Below, in pieces: positions 1 to 8,408 of a DNA stretch of 64,000 nt. How positions within the stretch are numbered: position 1 is the stretch's first letter; each line of letters starts with the position of its first letter. The position numbers and the translations under genes are program-made. The notes under the pieces are model-generated. The model was not told the DNA's origin. It worked only from the letters and a program-made list of their open reading frames with translations, and did not search any database. Source of the DNA: Candidatus Binatia bacterium (GTDB lineage: Bacteria > Desulfobacterota > Binatia > UBA12015); contig JAQWJE010000049.1 of NCBI GenBank assembly GCA_029248525.1, forward strand, positions 675,836-739,835, written 5' to 3'.

Positions 1-851
1 TGCGCAGTGCAGCTATCGACTCGGGGGGCCATGCGGGAACTGTCCGGGTCGGCCCGTCGTTCTGTGGCCGGGAGAATACACTTGGAGGCGTCGGCACAGG
101 TGGCGCAATCGATAAAGTCCATCGCTCGCTCAAAGGGTATGCCGTCGGCCCCGCGGCGGGGACTGAGGATCTCTCGGTTTCGCGTGGCCGCTTCGGGATT
201 TCCCCTGGGATAATCCCGATCAAAAGGTTTTTTGCGACGGAAGCGTCGATCCACAAATGTTTTCCCGTAGGCCCATTTCCCGCCGGCCATGGTCAGATAG
301 GTGGTCGGGTCTCGAATACCTTGCTCTTCAGAAAACCCGGGTAACCATTCCGGCAGTGTCGGGGTGAGGATCTTGCCGCGAACGGACTGGTAATCGCCAT
401 TATGGAGTCCTGTGAGGATGCTGGCCATGGAAGGTTTGCAGACAACGGCCCCCGTGTGGGCTGCCGGGAAATAGGAACCGTCTTCGGCGAGGCGATCGAT
501 CGAAGGCGTGAGAATTCGATGGATTGGCGGGGTGCAGTCACCGTCCCTGCAGGGCTGACAACCGGGTTGGTCGACGCCGCAATCCTGTGTGGGACTTGAG
601 GAGACGATGTCCTCGGGGATCACGATTTCGGGATGGTCGTAACCTTCCCTGAAGCGAGTCGGGTCGATCCGGAATTCACCGCGGTTCAAACGTTCGCGGA
701 GATATCGCTGCATGAAGCCATAGTAGGGCCACCCGTGATCATCCGAGATGATCAGAATAATATTCGGGTTCTCTTGCGGCTTGGCGGCCTGCGCCAAGGC
801 GGGGACGCAGAGAAGGCCAAATGCACACAGGATCCAACCAAGACAACGCAT
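1..851 (-). CDS. Secreted sulfatase, 3' end outside window
   Basis: Sulfatase family (alkaline phosphatase superfamily), probably periplasmic; the substrate is unknown. The start at 851 opens a clear signal peptide (residues 1-22, ending ALAQA) and the frame stays open to base 1, giving 284 visible residues. The N-terminal metal motif IISDDHGW carries Asp36/Asp37. The formylglycine site is VVCKPSMASILTG with Cys138. Canonical sulfatases read CxPxR here, so the Arg of the maturation motif is Met in this copy. Several extra Cys follow (for example DCATCADASKC near the visible end). The sulfatase assignment is firm; whether it is matured and active is uncertain. Confidence 0.85.
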   Translation of the reverse strand, partial: MRCLGWILCAFGLLCVPALAQAAKPQENPNIILIISDDHGWPYYGFMQRYLRERLNRGEFRIDPTRFREGYDHPEIVIPEDIVSSSPTQDCGVDQPGCQPCRDGDCTPPIHRILTPSIDRLAEDGSYFPAAHTGAVVCKPSMASILTGLHNGDYQSVRGKILTPTLPEWLPGFSEEQGIRDPTTYLTMAGGKWAYGKTFVDRRFRRKKPFDRDYPRGNPEAATRNREILSPRRGADGIPFERAMDFIDCATCADASKCILPATERRADPDSSRMAPRVDSCTA

Positions 852-1030
852 CAAGTCACCTTACCGGAAAGCAAAAGGCGCCGTAAAGGCTCTTAGTTTA
901 TCTGAAATTACCGCAGGACCTCCAGCGAATATGGCTTTTTTCGTGGGGCTTCGGACTGGCGATCATTCCTTCTGCCGGGTAGCGTCCAACGGGCAGATGG
1001 CCTGATTCCGCAGGTCTCGGAGGAGAAATC

Positions 1031-2125
1031 ATGCGTGCAGCCGTATTGGAAGAAGCCGGAAAACCGGTCGAGATTCGTCAGGACGTGGAAATCGCAGCAC
1101 CCAAGGCCGGGCAGGTCTCGGTGGAAGTTCGCCATTGCGGTCTCTGCCACTCGGATCTCAGCATCATTGACGGCGTGTTTCCCGGAATGATGCCTCTGGT
1201 GCTTGGCCACGAAGCTTCGGGCGTCGTTGCGGAAGTGGGCCCCGGGGTGACCTCTCTGGTTCCGGGGGATCACGTCGTTCTGACACCGACGCCGCCCTGC
1301 GGCACCTGCTATTTCTGCATTCGGGGTGAGGCCAGCGTTTGCACCAATGCCAACTCGATTATCACCGGCCTGTTGCCCGACGGAACAACGCCGCTCTCCA
1401 TCAATGGTGAGCCTGTCTATCGTGGGGTCGGTGTCGGTGCGTTTGCGGACCGGGTGGTCACGCAGGAAACCGGTGCGGTGAAGATCGACAAGGATATTCC
1501 TCTTGATATTGCCTGCGTGATTGGATGCGCCGTGCAGACGGGCACAGGAGCGGTCCTGAACGCAGCCGGTGTGAAATCCGGGGACACTGTTCTGATCATG
1601 GGATTGGGTGGTGTCGGACTATCCGCCGTTCAGGGGGCTCGCGTCGCCGGAGCCTCTCGCATTCTTGTTTCCGATCCGGTGGGGGAGCGGCGCGAGGCGG
1701 CTCTCTCCATGGGAGCTACGGACCTGCTCGATCCGATGCAGGACGATGTCGCGGCAGTCGCGCAGGCTGTGAACGGCGTGGGTGTGGACTTCGCTTTCGA
1801 GACCGCAGGTAAAAGCGCTCTCCTCGACACCGGTTTGGCTGCGATCCGCAATGGGGGCACTCTGGTCTGCGTCGGAGCACCGCCGCTGGATGAAGCCTTT
1901 ACTGTTCTTCCTGCCGCGCTCGTGATCACGGGAAAGAAAATCATCTCGACTGTTCTGGGTGATGCGCATTCGCTGCGCGATATCCCTCGCTACCTCGATC
2001 TCTGGAAGGCGGGACGCCTCGATCTGGAGGCTTTGATCACCAACAGCCGTCCGATCGAAGAAATCAACCAGGCCTGCGACGACCTGCGGTCGGGCAAGGG
2101 TGTGCGAACCGTCCTGAACTTTTAG
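1031..2125 (+). CDS. Zinc-dependent alcohol dehydrogenase (MDR superfamily)
   Basis: NAD(P)-dependent oxidation of an alcohol in the cytoplasm; the substrate is not predictable from sequence. At 364 residues it has the family's usual length. Catalytic zinc ligands are visible in CGLCHSDLS (Cys39) and LGHEASG (His60/Glu61). The structural zinc lobe is Cys90, Cys93, Cys96 and Cys104. The nucleotide-binding motif is GLGGVGLSAVQGA. The start is supported by GGAGG a few bases upstream (tcggaggagaaatc). A hypothetical gene follows after 26 bp on the same strand, so the two are probably co-transcribed. The divergent sulfatase lies about 180 bp upstream. Confidence 0.92.
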   Translation: MRAAVLEEAGKPVEIRQDVEIAAPKAGQVSVEVRHCGLCHSDLSIIDGVFPGMMPLVLGHEASGVVAEVGPGVTSLVPGDHVVLTPTPPCGTCYFCIRGEASVCTNANSIITGLLPDGTTPLSINGEPVYRGVGVGAFADRVVTQETGAVKIDKDIPLDIACVIGCAVQTGTGAVLNAAGVKSGDTVLIMGLGGVGLSAVQGARVAGASRILVSDPVGERREAALSMGATDLLDPMQDDVAAVAQAVNGVGVDFAFETAGKSALLDTGLAAIRNGGTLVCVGAPPLDEAFTVLPAALVITGKKIISTVLGDAHSLRDIPRYLDLWKAGRLDLEALITNSRPIEEINQACDDLRSGKGVRTVLNF

Positions 2126-2151
2126 GGAGATGGTGCGAAAAGGAGATCTCG

Positions 2152-2862
2152 ATGCCGCGACAATCATTTCTGCAGCGAAAATTGACGGCCCGGCGACTCT
2201 GGAAGGAGTTCGCCCCATTGGCCAATGAGGTTCTGACGGCGACCGACGCGGAGAATGTGGGTCATTCAGCCGCATGGTTCCAGCAAGTCCTCGCGGAGAA
2301 AGCGGGTTCGGGTGATTCCGTGTCCGTTGGTAGGCTTCGGTTTGCGATGGAATTACCCGAAGTGGTGGACCTGATTCGTTACAAGGCTGAGGTTCTCGCA
2401 CTCCAGCGTTCCCTGGCCGAAGTCGCAGACGCAACCTTCTCGCCTTATGATGCAGTCGCGGCAGCCGTGGTCGATCGCAGCTTTCTGGATGTCTGTCGAA
2501 TGCTCTTCCCCGAGCATGATGGGATTTGTCTGGGGGATTTGGTGCCCCATATCCGGCGTCCCGTTGTTCGTGAATTCTTCGGACCAGCGGGACCTGCCGC
2601 GATGCGCTCTCGTCTGGAGAGCATCCAGTTGGCGGCCGCGGCGCGGACGTCTCGAATGGAAGAAGCCTCCTTTGCCCTCGATCGCGAAGTGAATTTGGCG
2701 AATGCCGAAATGTCAGGTGCGACCGGTCCCGGTACCGGCGCCCTGGCCGAGCTCTGGTTCGGCAAGGATGCGACCCTGAATGTCGAGACGCTCTTGCAGG
2801 TACCTCAGGTAGAGGCTTTCGCGAGGTTGGCGAAGTGGCGCATCATGATGGCGGCCGCCTGA
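2152..2862 (+). CDS. Hypothetical protein downstream of the alcohol dehydrogenase
   Basis: I do not recognise this 236-residue protein. It lacks a signal peptide and membrane segments, is rich in Ala, Arg and Leu, and looks largely alpha-helical and soluble. The start has a good ribosome site (aaaaggagatctcg). It sits 26 bp after the alcohol dehydrogenase and so is probably in the same transcript, suggesting an accessory or regulatory role (inference). It ends 3 bp before the convergent membrane protein gene. Codon use resembles its neighbours and there is no sign of truncation. Confidence 0.7.
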   Translation: MPRQSFLQRKLTARRLWKEFAPLANEVLTATDAENVGHSAAWFQQVLAEKAGSGDSVSVGRLRFAMELPEVVDLIRYKAEVLALQRSLAEVADATFSPYDAVAAAVVDRSFLDVCRMLFPEHDGICLGDLVPHIRRPVVREFFGPAGPAAMRSRLESIQLAAAARTSRMEEASFALDREVNLANAEMSGATGPGTGALAELWFGKDATLNVETLLQVPQVEAFARLAKWRIMMAAA

Positions 2863-2865
2863 ACA

Positions 2866-4506
2866 TCATTTTTTTCGAGGAGGGTTTTTGGGAATCCCCC
2901 AGCGATCGTCCGCCTCGTAGCCAAAGGCCTCGCCAATCGTGCGGTCGATCCGATACTGGTCCTTGTTGAACTTGGTCTTGAGGAAAAACGGAGTGCCCCA
3001 CGAGTAGATACGCTGATAGCTGAGGGCCAGCGCGATATTGGCCCAGCCGCTCCAGAGGGTGAGCAGGATCAAGAGGGCGCCCAGAGACTTTTTGGCAACG
3101 CCTCGCTTGATGTCGGCCAGCGCAAAAAGACCGGCCGCGCAGGCAATGGCTGCTGCCGGAAAGGCATCGTGCAGGAAGCGGTGGGTGACTCCGACTGACA
3201 TGAGGAAGGGGAATGCTCCCGCAAGAGCTCCCAGCAGAGGCAGGCGCAGGTAGCGCCCCAGACCGCGAGCACCCCGAGCGATGCTGATCGCGCCGATCAA
3301 GCCAAGCAGAAGAATGGCGGGCATGGTGGTGGTTGCGCTGGCATAGCGTTCCACGAAATCGGCGTAGGTATTCGGGAATGCGCTTGCGGCAACCCACGCG
3401 GGTTGCGGATAGATACGCACCCGTCGAGAAGGGCGTGTGAGGTAGGAAGGAGGTTCCATCTCGGCGGCCGAGATCGGAATCGCACTATGCAGCGTCGGGT
3501 AGATCCACGGAAAGGATTCATCGAACATGATATTCCGCGGGTCGAGATAGCTGTAGAGATTGCGGGGGGCGTTGCGAAGATGGAGGAGGCTGCCCCCGAC
3601 CTTCTCCAGACGGCCCTCATCCTGATAGCTGACATGGTAACGGAGGGGGACACCCTCGAGTGCGTTGCCGAACTTCTGGTAGTTCACGAAACCGAAGCTG
3701 GCGACGATCAGTGCGGCCATCGCAATGGCAAGGATTCCGTCGCGTTTGGCATCGGCGCGGCTCGACGCAGCCCACCAGGCACAGATGCGTTGACGTCGGC
3801 TCGAACGAGCGGGAGACACGAGGAGCAGAAGGCCCGTGAGCAGAAGGGCAACGACCGTTCCACCACCAACGGACGCTCGGGAAAGGACAGCGAATATTCC
3901 CAGAAAGCCGCTGGCGACAAGGGCTGCGGTCCGAGGTTCGCGGAGGTAGGAGGCGAGCGAGATATAGGACCCGAGAGCGGCGAGGCTCCCGAATAGAATC
4001 GCCTCATGGTACACGAAGGCGCGTGCGTTGATGAAAGGCAGCGTCGAGCCGAGCCCCATCAGCAAGAGGAAGCCGCCGACCCAGATGGGTCGCAGGTGGA
4101 GAGGGTTGCTTTCTTCCTCACGAACGCGCGCCATCCACTGGATCAGGCCCAATAACGAGAAGAGCGTCGCCAGCGTCCCCAGAAAGACAAATGAGCGGCT
4201 CCAGCTCCCCGGGGCAGCCTCGCCAAACGCATACGTCACAAAGCGCAGAAGCGCCGGGCCCGGGCCAAAGTACATATAGGCCTTGCCATTGACGAGAAAG
4301 GTTTCGACGTGAGTGACTTTCTCCGGCACATCCCAGGTTCCGTTTTCCCAGAGGACCTTGGCTTGCCAGTCGTAAAGGGACCCCTGTGGCTCCCAGGCAA
4401 AGAATCCGAAGTGCCCCCAGGTGACCAGCCATGCAGAAGCCCATCCGATGAGGGCGATTGCGAGAAGTGCCCAGGGATTGTGCATCCCGATGCGTTTCGA
4501 GTTCAT
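2866..4506 (-). CDS. GT-C fold membrane protein (GT39-like)
   Basis: Multi-spanning inner-membrane protein of about 546 residues with roughly ten hydrophobic helices. It has the layout of lipid-linked sugar transferases: an N-terminal helix, a polar periplasmic loop (LVNGKAYMYFGPGPALLRF) and a helical bundle. It probably transfers a sugar from a polyprenyl phosphate donor; donor and acceptor are unknown. I chose the start at 4506 because its ATG overlaps the upstream gene's TGA (ATGA), indicating translational coupling; an in-frame start exists at 4527. It is the last gene of a minus-strand block with another GT-C protein and a sulfatase-fold lipoprotein. Confidence 0.7.
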   Translation of the reverse strand: MNSKRIGMHNPWALLAIALIGWASAWLVTWGHFGFFAWEPQGSLYDWQAKVLWENGTWDVPEKVTHVETFLVNGKAYMYFGPGPALLRFVTYAFGEAAPGSWSRSFVFLGTLATLFSLLGLIQWMARVREEESNPLHLRPIWVGGFLLLMGLGSTLPFINARAFVYHEAILFGSLAALGSYISLASYLREPRTAALVASGFLGIFAVLSRASVGGGTVVALLLTGLLLLVSPARSSRRQRICAWWAASSRADAKRDGILAIAMAALIVASFGFVNYQKFGNALEGVPLRYHVSYQDEGRLEKVGGSLLHLRNAPRNLYSYLDPRNIMFDESFPWIYPTLHSAIPISAAEMEPPSYLTRPSRRVRIYPQPAWVAASAFPNTYADFVERYASATTTMPAILLLGLIGAISIARGARGLGRYLRLPLLGALAGAFPFLMSVGVTHRFLHDAFPAAAIACAAGLFALADIKRGVAKKSLGALLILLTLWSGWANIALALSYQRIYSWGTPFFLKTKFNKDQYRIDRTIGEAFGYEADDRWGIPKNPPRKK

Positions 4507-6272
4507 GGTTGGCCCTCGGCGGGCCACTGATTGCGCATCCAGATTTGATAGAACTTGGTTCTCACTTCGAGATGGAAGGACTTCTGCAGCTGTGCGACGA
4601 CCCAGGGTTCATATGAGGCGAAGTTGCCAGCACCAAATTCGGGGTATCGTCGCCGGCTGAGAATCAGGAATGGGGTCTCGGCATCGTCGATCTGCTGCAG
4701 GAATCGCTCTTTGTCTGCCTGTGTGGCCAGCCACCCGGGGCCGACGCCCGTGTCGGTGGTCGGATGCGGGGTTTCGGCGAAAAAATTGATCAACTGCTCT
4801 TCAGGCAAGACGGCCACGGCGGTTCCCGGTCTGGTTTGCATGCGCAGAAAGTCGACCGTCCGCTTCATGGGAATTCCAGTTTGGGGTGTCGTGTAGATCG
4901 TTCCCCGCGGGAAGCTGAGTGGAAACGTCTTGCTGCGATATTGGGAGGCATGTGCGCTCGCGCCGCATGCAATCCATACCGTCAGGACGAAGGCCATGCC
5001 GCGAGACCGCTGCGGTACAGCCGGGTAGAAGAATCTGGTTACCCCGGAGACCAGCCATACGACCAGGAAAGGGGCGAGAACTGCATAATAGGCAGGCCAG
5101 GCGACGCGAAATGACCAGCGCAGGGTGACGATAAAGGAGAAAAGACCCACGATCGCGAGGACGCGCCAACGATTCAGGGGCGCCATACGGTCGCGGAGAA
5201 CCATCGCGACTGCGGTAAGGGAAATCCATGCCAAAGGAGCCCAGCTGAACTGAATCTGTTTGTAGATGTTGACGATCTCGTCGGGGCTAAAATGGCGCGT
5301 CGCGAGGTAGGTAATGCCGGCGGCAAGAAGCAGGAGAAAAATTCCGGCAATCGCATCGATGACACCCTGCCGGATCCAACTGACGCCCAGGGCGGCAATG
5401 CCGGCGGTCGCCGGAAAAACAACCAGATAGCAAAGAGCGGCATTGGTAACTTCCGGCCACAAGGGCGGGAACAAGTTTCTGGTATAATTATCAAGAGCGT
5501 CGGAGAGGGAGCGTACCCGATAGATATTGTCGAAAATCAGAACATCCCACGACACGGTGGTCAGAAGAGCGCCCAGCACGAGTGCTGCCAACAGAGCTCC
5601 CGGAAGGCCCACGCGTAAAAGATCTGCTCCTCGACTTCGGATCGCCTCTGACGTGGTTTGTTCCGGGCGGGGCCTGATCAACAGCGTATAGAAGACCACG
5701 GTGATGGCCGTTGCCAGACCGTACTCGAGTTTGGAGAGTCCTGTCATGCCGACCAGCAGGCTGGCGGCAAGCAGCTTGTTGGCCCGGGGAGCCTCGATGT
5801 CGGATACGATCATCGCGACGACGGCTGTGGCAAACAGGCTGGCGAACGTACCTGCGAAGACGTTCGGGAGTACCCAATTGAAAAGACCCGGCTGAAAAGC
5901 GAGCAGGAGCCAGAATGCGATCAGACCGATCGCGGTTTCGGATTCATCGAGGAAGCGACGGGCAATTTTCCATAGCAGCAAGGATTGCAGCATCAGGATC
6001 GCCAGGCCGGTCAGATAGACAACGGTCAGGTGCTTGCCGAAGACCGCCAGAAGCGCTGCCATCGTGTAGGGCGCCAGCGGTGTATAGTGCACCTGGACGT
6101 CACGATAGAGAATGGCGCCATCGGCCAGGCGTTCGGCGCGGTGGAGCGCCCCGCCCATATCGACCCGCACGTGCCCCCAAGCCGCCCAGGTGAAGGCGGT
6201 CGTCACCAGAAAGACGAGCGCCAGAAGGACGGCCGTTTTCCGTTGGGGTAGAGGGGCTCCTATCGTCACCAT
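4503..6272 (-). CDS. GT-C fold glycosyltransferase-like membrane protein
   Basis: A 589-residue polytopic membrane protein with about eleven hydrophobic segments. The first loop has the acidic VRVDMGGALHRAERL and then DVQVHYTPLAPY, as in GT39/PMT-like transferases that use polyprenyl-phosphate sugars. The hydrophilic C-terminal tail (from about residue 470) lies outside the membrane and contains ATQADKERFLQQIDDAE. Its ATG at 6272 directly follows the TAG of the upstream sulfatase-fold gene, and its TGA overlaps the ATG of the next gene, so the three genes are tightly coupled. Function beyond glycan assembly is inference. Confidence 0.72.
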   Translation of the reverse strand: MVTIGAPLPQRKTAVLLALVFLVTTAFTWAAWGHVRVDMGGALHRAERLADGAILYRDVQVHYTPLAPYTMAALLAVFGKHLTVVYLTGLAILMLQSLLLWKIARRFLDESETAIGLIAFWLLLAFQPGLFNWVLPNVFAGTFASLFATAVVAMIVSDIEAPRANKLLAASLLVGMTGLSKLEYGLATAITVVFYTLLIRPRPEQTTSEAIRSRGADLLRVGLPGALLAALVLGALLTTVSWDVLIFDNIYRVRSLSDALDNYTRNLFPPLWPEVTNAALCYLVVFPATAGIAALGVSWIRQGVIDAIAGIFLLLLAAGITYLATRHFSPDEIVNIYKQIQFSWAPLAWISLTAVAMVLRDRMAPLNRWRVLAIVGLFSFIVTLRWSFRVAWPAYYAVLAPFLVVWLVSGVTRFFYPAVPQRSRGMAFVLTVWIACGASAHASQYRSKTFPLSFPRGTIYTTPQTGIPMKRTVDFLRMQTRPGTAVAVLPEEQLINFFAETPHPTTDTGVGPGWLATQADKERFLQQIDDAETPFLILSRRRYPEFGAGNFASYEPWVVAQLQKSFHLEVRTKFYQIWMRNQWPAEGQP

Positions 6273-8369
6273 CTAATCCATGTAGCCAAGTGCGCGCAGC
6301 TTGTTCGCCACGCTTTCGTCGAGTGGTTTTGCGGGTGCCTGATCTTGCTCCTCCGACTGCAGCAGCATTCGAGCGGTCATGGCCTCGACTACCCAATCCT
6401 TGTAGGTGCGGATCAATTCCTGACTCGCAGCCCGGTCTTCTTCGCTCAACTCCATCGGGTTTTTCTCCTCGGGATCGCTGGCGAGATCGTAGGCTTGTCT
6501 CGGCACCTTTTGACTTCCGTTGAAGATGAACTTGCGATCGATGGTGCGCGCGGCCCATTGTTGGCCGTTTTTGCCAAAGTTCTGCGCGTAGACGGCTCGA
6601 GGCTCGGCCAGGTCTTCGCCCCGGATAAGTGGTCGCAAAGAAACTCCCTGAGCTTTCGGCTCGGGCGGCAGGCCGGCAAAGTCGAGCAGCGTCGGGAGAA
6701 TATCGACAAGTGATGCGGGTGCTGCGACGCGAGTCTGCGGCGGGATCTGGCCCGGGTAATGAATACTCATCGGAATATTCAGCACCTCGCTATGCAGAGT
6801 TTCCGCGTGGCCGATATGTCCATGCTCGGCGAATTCCTCTCCGTGATCTGAGGTGATGACAATGATCGTATTCTCGAGATCGACAAGTGACTCCAGTGCG
6901 GTGAGAAGTGAGCCAACTTCCGCATCCATGTAGAGGACTTCGCCCGCATAGCCTGCCTCGGACCAGAAGGCTTGCCGAGCGAGTTTTTCCTTCGGCAATT
7001 TTCCCTTGAGGTTTTTGCGGAAATGGTTGTGTCGCTCGGGGGGCGTGTAGGGAAAATGAACCTGGTAGGTGTGGATGAACAAGAAAAATCGCTCGTCTTC
7101 GTGGGCTTTCAGCCACGACAGGGCGTCCGTGAACGTTTTCTCGATGGAGCCCTCCGTTGACCAGACATCGTCGCCCTTTTGCTCCTGGTAGGAATCGAAC
7201 CCGCGCAGGAATCCGGAGCCCGCATTCAGCATGGCGTTTTCGGTCACGGCCGCCGTGGCATATCCGTGATAGGCCAAGGTTTCCGCCATCGTCGGTATGG
7301 CGTTGGGCAATGTCTTTCGCGCATGGATGGTTTCATGCGTGGCGGGGTAGACGCCGGTGAACAGGCTCATATGAGAACCCGTGGTTGAGGGGTAGGTGGT
7401 CATCGCATTTTGGAAGACGGCACCGGTTTCGCGAAAGCGATCGAGTTCCGGCGTGAGACGATGGCCTTGTTTTTCGATGCCAACGTAGTCCGAACGCAGG
7501 GTATCGAGCGAAATCACGATGATACTCGGTGGGCCCGAATTTTCGACGGGCGCCACAACAATTGGCGCGCCCCAGAGAGGCGCGCTGAAGTTTTCCGTAT
7601 CACGGCCCCCGACGACCTCGCTGATGAAATGGAAAGAAACTTCCTCGCCCGCGTAGGCTTGCAGGTCCAGTTCATGGTCCTGCCATGTGGTTGCCGTCGC
7701 GGGCGACAGTCGCGTATCGAGGAGGGTGTGCTGTCCCGCAGCGTTTTCGACCTTCAGCCACATCCTAACCGGCGCGGCACCGACCGCACTCGCGACTGGA
7801 GCGATGCCGACCCCCACCTGCAGAGTTGCCCCGGATGGAATACGCCGCGGTCGCGTGCGGTAGTGACGAAGGTTGGGCGGCAGCGGCCTGGCCCAGATCT
7901 GCAGGAGTTCGTCGTCCGTGGCGGCGGATTCGAATTCGTAACTGGCGACATCCTTGCGGACGTATTGGGGAGCGAGCCCTCTCCAGTCCAGATCCGATCT
8001 TTTCTTGGTTGTGCGTTCCAGAATGAGGGATTGTTTTTGCAGCGGCTGCGGGATGGGCAGGCTCATCCGGATTTCTCCCTGTTCTTCGGGTGGGAGGGGT
8101 CCGGAAAACAAGGCAATTGCCGGCAGGCAGCCCAGCGAGGGGCGAATTTCATTGCCGATCGCGCACGTGAGATCCCCCGCGGCGATCGGACCGGAATGCA
8201 TCCATTCCATGAGTCTGTAGAGCGGGGCGCGCCGGAGGTTGTCGCCCGCTTCACCCTGCATGGCCACCGAGTCCACCCCGAGCGGCTTGGCGGGTTCGGT
8301 CGTGCACGAGCCAAGCGCCAGCAGTGTGCTCAGCAGGGAAGTTGCCGAAATTAGATTCTTCTTGGACAT
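6273..8369 (-). CDS. Sulfatase-fold lipoprotein with Thr at the nucleophile position
   Basis: 698 residues. The signal peptide ends in lipobox LALGSC (lipidated Cys22). Residues 30-280 form a conserved beta-rich region of unknown function (contains TCAIGNEIRPSLGC); the alkaline-phosphatase/sulfatase fold runs from about 282. Metal motif IIVISLDTLRSDYVG (Asp289) and later TSDHGEEFAEHGHIGH are present. The nucleophile region is YPSTTGSHMSLFTG, with Thr where sulfatases have Cys/Ser, as in phosphoethanolamine or phosphoglycerol transferases. The start has gaaggtacatccg upstream. It is a close paralogue of the gene ending at 31363: both share AVTENAML and SGF.RGF.SY and end LGY(M/V)D. It may act on cell-envelope glycans made by the adjacent GT-C proteins (inference). 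Confidence 0.8.
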   Translation of the reverse strand: MSKKNLISATSLLSTLLALGSCTTEPAKPLGVDSVAMQGEAGDNLRRAPLYRLMEWMHSGPIAAGDLTCAIGNEIRPSLGCLPAIALFSGPLPPEEQGEIRMSLPIPQPLQKQSLILERTTKKRSDLDWRGLAPQYVRKDVASYEFESAATDDELLQIWARPLPPNLRHYRTRPRRIPSGATLQVGVGIAPVASAVGAAPVRMWLKVENAAGQHTLLDTRLSPATATTWQDHELDLQAYAGEEVSFHFISEVVGGRDTENFSAPLWGAPIVVAPVENSGPPSIIVISLDTLRSDYVGIEKQGHRLTPELDRFRETGAVFQNAMTTYPSTTGSHMSLFTGVYPATHETIHARKTLPNAIPTMAETLAYHGYATAAVTENAMLNAGSGFLRGFDSYQEQKGDDVWSTEGSIEKTFTDALSWLKAHEDERFFLFIHTYQVHFPYTPPERHNHFRKNLKGKLPKEKLARQAFWSEAGYAGEVLYMDAEVGSLLTALESLVDLENTIIVITSDHGEEFAEHGHIGHAETLHSEVLNIPMSIHYPGQIPPQTRVAAPASLVDILPTLLDFAGLPPEPKAQGVSLRPLIRGEDLAEPRAVYAQNFGKNGQQWAARTIDRKFIFNGSQKVPRQAYDLASDPEEKNPMELSEEDRAASQELIRTYKDWVVEAMTARMLLQSEEQDQAPAKPLDESVANKLRALGYMD

Positions 8370-8408
8370 CGGATGTACCTTCGCACTTCCTTGTGGGAAA
8401 GGGGAATC

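Noticed and set aside
7410-8354. 314-codon plus-strand frame in the sulfatase-fold gene
   Set aside because: Antisense shadow; the minus-strand frame has the metal motifs and lipobox.
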